Assembly: GCA_964518135.1 (NCBI GenBank)
Contig: CAZFEY010000006.1
Location: 1 to 31,106 of the forward strand
Source of the DNA: 2-12-FULL-40-12 sp964518135
GTDB taxonomy: Bacteria; Patescibacteriota; Minisyncoccia; Minisyncoccales; 2-12-FULL-40-12
Length of the DNA stretch: 31,106 nt
Direction of reading: 5' to 3'
Part shown: positions 20,530-26,306 of the stretch, one piece after another
Layout: each line of letters begins with the position of its first letter
How positions within the stretch are numbered: position 1 is the stretch's first letter
Notes under the pieces: generated by a model
The model's database searches: none
What the model was told of the DNA's origin: nothing
What the model saw: only the letters and a program-made list of their open reading frames with translations
Program-made: the position numbers and the translations under genes

Positions 20530-21063
20530 CTAGCTAGTTTTTTTTAGTTCCTTTGTTAATTTTTCTACCACTTCCAAAAACTTTGAAGGTTCCATTGGGC
20601 ATCCGCCAACTTCCATATCTACTCTAACGACATCAGAAACTTTCATAACTCTTGGAAGGGCTTTAAACCTAGTTAAAAGAAACTCTATTTCTTGTTTTTG
20701 CGGTTCAGCAAAAAAATTTCTTTGGGCCGAAGGCATACCAGTTACAGCGCAAGATCCAATAGCTACGAGCTTTTTAGATTTTTCCCTTATTTCTTTTAGT
20801 TGGGCAATATGTTCATCGGAAGCAATGGCTCCTTCGATAAAAGCTATATCAAGTTGGTCTAAAATATTCTTTGATTTTAATACCCTTGCGTGCCTGAAAT
20901 CAAAAGTTTTTTTCCATTCTTGCCATTTATCATTCATAATCTCGGTCATTACNNNNNNNNNNNNNNNNNNNNNNNNNNNNNNNNNNNNNNNNNNNNNNNN
21001 NNNNNNNNNNNNNNNNNNNNNNNNNNNNNNNNNNNNNNNNNNNNNNNNNNNNGGGGTTGACAT
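20530..21063 (-). CDS. [NiFe]-hydrogenase small subunit, interrupted by an assembly gap
   Basis: Electron-transfer subunit. Downstream of the gap the sequence has MTEIMNDKWQEWKKTFDFRH, FIEGAIASDEHIAQLKEIRE, AIGSCAVTGMPSAQRNFF and VEVGGCPM-type motifs (here MEVGGCPMEP), which hold two of the ligands of the proximal Fe-S cluster. The N-terminal CxxC ligands should lie in the 100-N gap; only MSTP is visible before it. The gap is 100 N, a default size, so the frame across it and the true length cannot be trusted; about 18-20 missing residues would restore a normal protein. It is the first gene of the small-large operon. Confidence 0.85.
   Translation of the reverse strand: MSTXXXXXXXXXXXXXXXXXXXXXXXXXXXXXXXXXXVMTEIMNDKWQEWKKTFDFRHARVLKSKNILDQLDIAFIEGAIASDEHIAQLKEIREKSKKLVAIGSCAVTGMPSAQRNFFAEPQKQEIEFLLTRFKALPRVMKVSDVVRVDMEVGGCPMEPSKFLEVVEKLTKELKKTS
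20953..21052. other. Assembly gap (100 N)
   Basis: One hundred N, the conventional placeholder for a gap of unknown size. It falls in the N-terminal part of the hydrogenase small-subunit gene. Confidence 0.99.
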
Positions 21064-21157
21064 TTCTTTGTGTTGGGCTATACTCTGTTTTAGTAAGCAA
21101 CTTTTTCTCTTTTTGCCTCGCTAAATTAAGATGTAGGTCACAAAGGAAGAATAAAGT

Positions 21158-21190
21158 TAAGTCGACTTACTTCTTAATAAGTTTTATAAC
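21158..21190 (+). promoter_or_regulatory. Promoter with palindromic operator-like site for the RRM gene
   Basis: The perfect palindrome TAAGTCGACTTA (21158-21169) overlaps a -35-like TCGACT (21162-21167); a 17-bp spacer leads to TATAAC (21185-21190), 9 nt before the ATG at 21200. The layout suggests a repressor site covering the -35 box. Confidence 0.45.
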
Positions 21191-21199
21191 GTAAGCAAA

Positions 21200-21520
21200 A
21201 TGGAGAAGAAATTATACGTCGGAGGGTTGTCTTACAACACTACCGATAATGTTTTGAAAGATGCTTTTGCCCAAGCCGGAACCGTAGAATCTGCGACTAT
21301 TATCACTGATAAAATGTCTGGCAGATCCAAGGGTTTCGGATTTGTTGAGATGTCTACCGAAGAGGAAGCTCAAAAGGCTATAGATATGTTCAATGGCAAA
21401 GAGCTTGACGGAAGAACTGTGACTGTGAACGAAGCAAGGCCTATGGAGCCAAGAACAGGAGGCGGCGGATTCAAGCGCCCCTTTGGAGGCAACAGAGGAC
21501 AAGAAAGAAGAAGCTGGTAA
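21200..21520 (+). CDS. RRM domain RNA-binding protein
   Basis: A 106-residue protein with one RNA recognition motif. RNP2 is KLYVGGL (residues 4-10) and RNP1 is SKGFGFVEM (about 43-51), followed by the usual ELDGRTVTVNEARP strand. The C-terminal tail is Gly/Arg-rich (GGGGFKRPFGGNRGQERRSW), as in the small bacterial cold-induced Rbp proteins, which act as RNA chaperones. The start ATG is 9 nt after a TATAAC box. A perfect 10-bp terminator follows. Confidence 0.95.
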   Translation: MEKKLYVGGLSYNTTDNVLKDAFAQAGTVESATIITDKMSGRSKGFGFVEMSTEEEAQKAIDMFNGKELDGRTVTVNEARPMEPRTGGGGFKRPFGGNRGQERRSW

Positions 21521-21531
21521 AGACAGACAAA

Positions 21532-21565
21532 CCGAGCGCTCAAATCGAGCGCTCGGTTTTGTTTT
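21532..21565 (+). terminator. Intrinsic terminator
   Basis: CCGAGCGCTC (21532-21541), loop AAATC, GAGCGCTCGG (21547-21556), then TTTTGTTTT. Each arm contains GAGCGCTC, itself a palindrome. Confidence 0.9.
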
Positions 21566-21596
21566 AGGAGAAAAAGTGATATTATGCGGACATATG

Positions 21597-21879
21597 CCCC
21601 GTTAGAAACTAGTATGTGGTATGTATATTTATTGTTAAGTAAGAAAACTAGGAAATGGTACATTGGCTCGACCAGAGATGTAAGAAAAAGAATTTTAAAA
21701 CATAATTCAAAAAAGAATAAATCCACAAAATACGAGGCACCTTGGAAGTTAATATATTGTGAGATAAATTTAAATAGAAATGATGCCAGGGCGAGGGAAA
21801 AGTATCTAAAATCTGGTATGGGTAGAAGATACCTTAAAAACAGATTAAAATTCTTTTTCTCCTCTGGTTTCTAACGGGG
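21597..21879. mobile_element. Putative GIY-YIG unit bounded by 13-bp inverted repeats
   Basis: CCCCGTTAGAAAC (21597-21609) is the exact reverse complement of GTTTCTAACGGGG (21867-21879). The 283-bp interval holds only the GIY-YIG gene: its ATG is 4 nt after the left repeat and its TAA stop lies in the right repeat. The next gene starts 1 nt after the right repeat. The unit has the layout of a small mobile element or a nuclease-associated palindrome. No target-site duplication is evident. Confidence 0.6.
21614..21874 (+). CDS. GIY-YIG endonuclease (UPF0213/YhbQ-like)
   Basis: An 86-residue single-domain GIY-YIG nuclease. The first motif is YVYLL (residues 3-7) and the second KWYIGSTRD (14-22, Tyr16-Ile17-Gly18), with Arg21 of the catalytic set. 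His30/Asn31 and a conserved Glu in ARAREKYLKSG follow, in the order of the family. The C-terminus is basic (RRYLKNRLKFFFSSGF). The ATG at 21614 gives the common MWYVYLL start; the ATG at 21584 would add residues encoded by the left inverted repeat. Family members cut DNA; in this group they are linked to mobile elements and repair. The gene lies wholly inside a pair of inverted repeats. Confidence 0.88.
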   Translation: MWYVYLLLSKKTRKWYIGSTRDVRKRILKHNSKKNKSTKYEAPWKLIYCEINLNRNDARAREKYLKSGMGRRYLKNRLKFFFSSGF

Positions 21880-21880
21880 T

Positions 21881-22117
21881 ATGGCCACGCGCAAAGAATT
21901 AATACACGGCTTTCGGGTCGTTTTTGACGAAGAGGTGCTTGTCAGCGCAGTAAAGTATCTTAGGTATGATTTACAGCCAAACGAAGCTAAGACGCTATTT
22001 GATGCCGCTCGTTTGAGAGGGAACGCTGAATTTGAAGATGATCAAGATAGGGATTGGACTTTAACCTATAACCGAGGCGATAATACATATACCTTATTTC
22101 ATCGCCAAAAAGAGTGA
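21881..22117 (+). CDS. Small hypothetical protein
   Basis: A 78-residue acidic protein (MATRKELIHGFRVVFDEEVL, SAVKYLRYDLQPNEAKTLFD, ending LTYNRGDNTYTLFHRQKE). It has a helical first half and a beta-hairpin end; I recognise no family. The ATG at 21881 is 1 nt after the right inverted repeat of the GIY-YIG unit, so the unit seems to have inserted directly before this gene and may supply its upstream region. No Shine-Dalgarno site is visible. Confidence 0.5.
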   Translation: MATRKELIHGFRVVFDEEVLVSAVKYLRYDLQPNEAKTLFDAARLRGNAEFEDDQDRDWTLTYNRGDNTYTLFHRQKE

Positions 22118-22142
22118 TCGTAACTAATTAAAACGGCTAATT

Positions 22143-22835
22143 ATGACTAATTATAAACCAAGACCAATAGCGCTTTCTCCAAGTTCTCTAAATTTGTTCT
22201 TGGAATGCAAGAGGTGTTTTTGGTTGGAGAAGAAGTGGGGGATTAGGAGGCCACCTCCTTATCCTTATGCTCTTAATACTACGGTAGATACTCTTCTAAA
22301 GAAGGAATTCGATAGTTATAGGGCGAATAAGCAGCCCCATCCGTTAATTCAAGAGAATAATATTCCAGCTAATCTTTTTGCGAATCAGGCATTATTAAAC
22401 AAGTGGAGATCTAACTTGGCGGGAGTCCGTTATTATGACGAAAAATTAGATGCTACTTTATTCGGGGCAGTTGATGATGTTCTGGAATTTTCAGACGGAA
22501 AATTAGCGCCATTGGATTATAAGTCAACTGGCAGTAGCGTCCCCACGGTGTACGACCGTTTTCAACTGCAGATGGATGTATATAGTTTTCTTTTGGAGAA
22601 AAATGGCTTTACGACCAACGGAAAAGGATACCTTGCTTTTTATATAGTGAACAAAGAAGATGGCTTTGGGGATAGGTTGCCTTTCAGAAAAGAGCTGCAC
22701 GAAATTGATACTAATATTTCAGACGTACCAAAGTTATTTAAAGACGCTATTTCTGCTTTAAGGAAAGATTCGCCGTCGCCGCATAACGAAGATTGTAAAT
22801 TCTGCCAATGGTCAAAACAAGCATCTAACTTTTAA
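22143..22835 (+). CDS. PD-(D/E)XK nuclease, Cas4/RecB-like with four Cys
   Basis: A 230-residue protein. The N-terminal LSPSSLNLFLECKRCFWLEK, the core Asp111 (GAVDDVLEF) and the Asp125-x-Lys127 motif (APLDYKSTGS), and the Gln-Asp-Tyr motif (QLQMDVYSFLL) match RecB-family nucleases. Cys22, Cys25, Cys218 and Cys221 could bind a 4Fe-4S cluster, as in Cas4 and AddB. A helicase partner is not visible. A DNA-processing or repair role is likely. There is no CRISPR array or other cas gene in the window, so an adaptation role is not supported here. Confidence 0.8.
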   Translation: MTNYKPRPIALSPSSLNLFLECKRCFWLEKKWGIRRPPPYPYALNTTVDTLLKKEFDSYRANKQPHPLIQENNIPANLFANQALLNKWRSNLAGVRYYDEKLDATLFGAVDDVLEFSDGKLAPLDYKSTGSSVPTVYDRFQLQMDVYSFLLEKNGFTTNGKGYLAFYIVNKEDGFGDRLPFRKELHEIDTNISDVPKLFKDAISALRKDSPSPHNEDCKFCQWSKQASNF

Positions 22836-22901
22836 CCCGCTAGTGACCTCGCCGCACAGAGCGGGTGGGGCCTATTATTGGCTAACCAGCCAATCAAGAA
22901 A

Positions 22902-23573
22902 ATGGAAAAATATATTCAAGAAGTAAAAAAATACCGCGAATTGCTTAAGGGCAACAGAAAGAGTTTTTGGGCAAAGAATCAGAAAGAGTTTGAAAAGAAT
23001 ATTACAAGGATAGTAGGCGAATCAAGAAAACCAAGGGGCTGGAAAGTCTACTTGGTTGTTTCTGATTTTGTGCCACATAAAAAAATCTTACCATTTGATG
23101 ATGAAACGTGGAGTAGCACCAATATCGTAGGGGCTACCAAAAAACAGGGTTTTGAAATAATGGCGTTTTTTAATAGGGCCGGCAGTTTTTTATCTAGGCC
23201 AGCGTTATTGACACTTGTTTTGCACGAATTATGGCATGTTTCGCAGATAACAAAATCTCCCAAAAAATATCTCAAGTCTATCGTTGACGATAAGCTTTCT
23301 ATGAAACTAGAAGCTGACGCAGAGAAGCCCATTGAAATTTTACCAAAAACCATAAAAGACGAAGTTGTTCTGGAAAAAATATTGTATTGCTACGATATCG
23401 GTGGTTGGTTAGCGGCCAAGAAAATGGCTGATTTTATGTATAAAAAAAGGGAAAAAATCTATGGCGGAGGGTATCTTCAAGAAATGGATAAAAATTGTTA
23501 CAATGCCTTCTTAACAGCAAGGCAAAAGAGAAATATAAATCTTTTCATAGGCTATCTCGATAATGACCAATGA
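22902..23573 (+). CDS. Putative HExxH zinc metallopeptidase
   Basis: A 223-residue soluble protein. HELWH (residues 108-112, LTLVLHELWHVSQ) is a zincin HExxH motif; Glu138 or a nearby acidic residue (LEADAEKP) may be the third ligand. No signal peptide is visible. The family is not recognised. The ATG at 22902 is preferred to the TTG at 22878: that codon lies in a hairpin (TTGGCT-AACC-AGCCAA, 22878-22893). The stop codon overlaps the ATG of the glycosyltransferase gene (ATGA), so both are coupled. Confidence 0.55.
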   Translation: MEKYIQEVKKYRELLKGNRKSFWAKNQKEFEKNITRIVGESRKPRGWKVYLVVSDFVPHKKILPFDDETWSSTNIVGATKKQGFEIMAFFNRAGSFLSRPALLTLVLHELWHVSQITKSPKKYLKSIVDDKLSMKLEADAEKPIEILPKTIKDEVVLEKILYCYDIGGWLAAKKMADFMYKKREKIYGGGYLQEMDKNCYNAFLTARQKRNINLFIGYLDNDQ

Positions 23574-24292
23574 AATCTTCTATTTTTTTAAGCATGATAA
23601 TACCTACCTTGGAAGAGGAGAAATATCTTCCTTTATTGCTAGACTCAATCAAAAGACAAAATTTATCTTTCCAATACGAAATTATTATTGCTGATGCGGG
23701 ATCAAAGGATAAGACAATAGAAATTGCTGAAGAATATGGGTGTAAAATTGTGAAAGGGGGATTACCTGCAAAAGGAAGAAACGAGGGGGCAAAAATTGCC
23801 AGAGGAGAATTAATTTTATTTATCGATGCCGATGTAATTCTTCCAGACAATTCTTTAAAAGAACTTATTGAAGAATTCGAAAAAAGACATTTGGACATAG
23901 CTGGGTTTTTGCTTCAGCCGTGCGGTGATAATGTTTTGTTTAAATTGTTATATAATCTTTTTTACAATCTACCGGTAATCATTATGGAAACTTTCTTGTC
24001 TCATTCCGCAGGAGCGATATTGGTAAAATTAGATCTTTCTAAAAAGCTAGACGGTTTCGAGGAAAATATTAAAGTTGGGGAAGATAATGTTTATTCTAGA
24101 AAAGCTTCTCGTTATGGTAAGTTTGGTATCTTGAAAATCGCTAAGATTTATTATTCCCAGAGAAGATATAAAAGAGACGGAATAATAAGGAGTCTTTTCC
24201 AACTTTTCTTATTAGAGCTTCATCTAGTTTTTTTGGGACCTATCAAGTCTAACATTTTCAATTACGATCTTCATACGAGATTCCCTGAGTAA
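23570..24292 (+). CDS. Glycosyltransferase family 2
   Basis: A 240-residue GT-A fold enzyme. The N-terminal IIPTLEEEKYLPLLLDSI, ADAGSKDKT and the metal-binding Asp86-Ala-Asp88 (FIDADVI) are the family marks. It would transfer sugars from nucleotide donors at the inner side of the membrane; the target is unknown. The C-terminal helices (FQLFLLELHLVFLGPIKSNI) suggest membrane association. It overlaps the zincin gene by 4 nt. Confidence 0.9.
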   Translation: MKSSIFLSMIIPTLEEEKYLPLLLDSIKRQNLSFQYEIIIADAGSKDKTIEIAEEYGCKIVKGGLPAKGRNEGAKIARGELILFIDADVILPDNSLKELIEEFEKRHLDIAGFLLQPCGDNVLFKLLYNLFYNLPVIIMETFLSHSAGAILVKLDLSKKLDGFEENIKVGEDNVYSRKASRYGKFGILKIAKIYYSQRRYKRDGIIRSLFQLFLLELHLVFLGPIKSNIFNYDLHTRFPE

Positions 24293-24320
24293 CATTATTA
24301 AAATTAATAATTATTAGAAC

Positions 24321-25585
24321 ATGGACTCAATAACACTAAATAAAGAAAACACAAATAAAACAGCTTGCTTTAAAACTTTTTGGATGATAATTCTAATTAT
24401 TGTATCAACCGTGTTGTTCGGTTTTGTCGGAGGCTTTACTGCCAGCTATTATTTTAACGATTATTTTGGTGATTATCCTAGAGGCATTGGATTGTCCAAT
24501 AATCAGACCGATCAAGATTATTTGCCGCAGACTTTACAAGAAGAGAAGGTTATAACGGCAGTAAAAAGTTCCTCACCAGCAGTCGTTTCGATCATTATCT
24601 CTAAGGATTTACCTATTCTTGAAGAATATTTTGTAGACCCATTCGAGAATTTTTTTGGCCCAAGTCCATTTCAAATTCCCCAGTATCGCCAGAAAGGGAC
24701 AGAAAAACAGGAGATTGGCGGCGGAACGGGGTTTATAATTTCNNNNNNNNNNCCACAGACGGCACAGTGGTTACTAACAAACACGTCGTTGTAGATACAG
24801 AGGCTGAATATACAGTTCTTACCAATGATGGTGAGAAATATTCCGCTAAAGTTTTAGCTAAGGATCCGGTACAGGATCTGGCAGTATTGAAAATAGAAGC
24901 TGATCAGAAACAATTCCCCACTATTAAACTTGGAGATTCTTCTAAGCTTCAAATAGGGCAGACGGTGATTGCTATTGGAAACGCCCTGGGAGAGTTTAAA
25001 AACACCGTTTCAACGGGCGTAGTTTCGGGATTAGGTAGGACGGTTACGGCTTCTGGCGGAGAAGAAGAAGAGATCCTGGAAGACATTATTCAAACAGACG
25101 CTGCCATAAACAGAGGGAATTCCGGCGGCCCCTTGCTGAATTTAGGAGGAGAAGTTGTTGGTATTAATACCGCCATGGCTTTGGGTGCTGATAATATTGG
25201 TTTTGCTATCCCAATCAACAAGGTTAAAAAAGCGATCGAACAAGTTCAGTCTTTTGGAAAAATTGTTTATCCTTTTCTTGGCGTAAATTATGTTTTAGTT
25301 AACGATAAGACACAAAAAGATAACAATCTAGAAGTTAATTACGGTGTCTGGGTTTTGTCGCCGTCTTCTGGTAGTCCAGCCATTATGTCAGGTTCGGCTG
25401 CAGAGAAAGCTGGTATTAAAGAGGGAGATATAATATTGGAATTTGGCGGCAAGAAAATTACCACTGACAACTCATTAGCTAAAATAATACTGGATTATAA
25501 TCCAGGAGATGAAGTGGAGCTCAAAATTTTAAGAAATGGAGAAGAAAAAATTATTGAAGCTACTTTGGGCGAAAGAAGCGAATAG
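24321..25585 (+). CDS. HtrA/DegP-type serine protease, joined across a 10-N gap
   Basis: A membrane-anchored protease (anchor about residues 21-46) that degrades misfolded extracytoplasmic proteins. The catalytic triad is present: His in VVTNKHVV after the gap, Asp in DPVQDLAVLKI, and Ser in AINRGNSGGPL. One PDZ domain follows (SGSAAEKAGIKEGDIILEFG). The gene appears as two frames because of the gap at 24743-24752. For a single frame the gap must be 2 modulo 3 bases (for example 2, 5, 8), so 10 is not its true length. A short terminator-bearing region follows. It lies next to clpB. Confidence 0.93.
24743..24752. other. Assembly gap (10 N)
   Basis: Ten N within the HtrA gene. Keeping the frame between ISx before it and TDGTVVTNKHVV after it requires a length of 2 modulo 3; a 2-base gap fits the usual GTGFIIS-x-TDG spacing. 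Confidence 0.95.
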
Positions 25586-25667
25586 GATGTTTTTCAAAGT
25601 TTGGCAGGCGCTCATTTTGAGACACTTTTTTGCTGTAAAATAGTTGAGAATTATTCTTAAAAAGTTT

Positions 25668-25715
25668 AAGCCGGGACTTTATGAATGATGAAAATTAGTC
25701 CCGGCTTTGATTTTT
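25668..25715 (+). terminator. Strong intrinsic terminator after htrA
   Basis: AAGCCGGGACT (25668-25678) pairs perfectly with AGTCCCGGCTT (25697-25707), followed by TTTGATTTTT. Confidence 0.85.
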
Positions 25716-25745
25716 CTGATCAAAGAACATGCCCGTTCTCCTCCC

Positions 25746-26123
25746 TCAAGAATGGTGGGTGTTGATTGCCTCTTTCTGCTTCCTCTTTCTCGGTTGCTTC
25801 TTATCTGGCACGATCGTAATCGGGCGTGGTGCCGGCGGAATTTCCTCTCCTTCATCTGTAAGGTATTTCTTATCGTAGGATTCTTTCAGTGCTTTTCGAG
25901 CACTTCTATCTACGGTGAGAGAGTGACCTTGTATGATCCGAAGGTTAGGAAGGCCGCGCTTTTCCAGCGCTTGAGAGATTTGTAATTTCTCTATAAAACC
26001 AACACCGGCAATGAGATAATCAATCTCATCGGCAATTGAATCAGCGTCTTCCTCTTCAGCGAGAAACCACTGTTTGTACAGGTCGCAGATTCTATCAATC
26101 CGCTCATTGGTGATTACTGGCAA
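25746..26123 (-). CDS. Small hypothetical protein with a near-perfect Shine-Dalgarno site
   Basis: A 125-residue acidic protein with a basic tail (central LTVDRSARKALKESYDKKYL, C-terminus DKKQPRKRKQKEAINTHHS). I recognise no family. The start is TTG at 26123 (MPVITNERIDRICDLYKQWF): AAGGAGGTGATT lies 8 nt before it, a full match to the 16S anti-Shine-Dalgarno sequence, whereas the GTG at 26132 is inside that site. It is the clearest translation signal in the window. To the eye, the coding sequence is less A/T-rich than its neighbours, so transfer is plausible. Confidence 0.65.
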   Translation of the reverse strand: MPVITNERIDRICDLYKQWFLAEEEDADSIADEIDYLIAGVGFIEKLQISQALEKRGLPNLRIIQGHSLTVDRSARKALKESYDKKYLTDEGEEIPPAPRPITIVPDKKQPRKRKQKEAINTHHS

Positions 26124-26241
26124 TAGAATCACCTCCTTTTTGAAGATTAACCAGAAATGAAAATACTAATTAATTCTACTGCAGAAACCTTAAGAAATCA
26201 AATAACTAAAAAATCTTTAGTAATTGTGGAAATGTAAAATG

Positions 26242-26270
26242 TTGATTCTAGGAAATCCTTATGATAAAAT
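26242..26270 (+). promoter_or_regulatory. Probable clpB promoter
   Basis: TTGATT (26242-26247), a 17-bp spacer, TAAAAT (26265-26270). No CIRCE inverted repeat or other heat-shock operator is seen. Confidence 0.5.
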
Positions 26271-26306
26271 TAGATAGTTAAGTAAATCCACCCCTCTTAA
26301 TTATTT

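Noticed and set aside
24321..25585. Two separate genes for the N- and C-terminal halves of HtrA
   Set aside because: The frame change coincides with the 10-N gap, and the two halves form one complete protease.
25707..25985. Plus-strand ORF opposite the 25746-26123 gene
   Set aside because: The minus-strand gene has a near-perfect Shine-Dalgarno site and protein-like composition; the plus-strand frame is a shadow of it.
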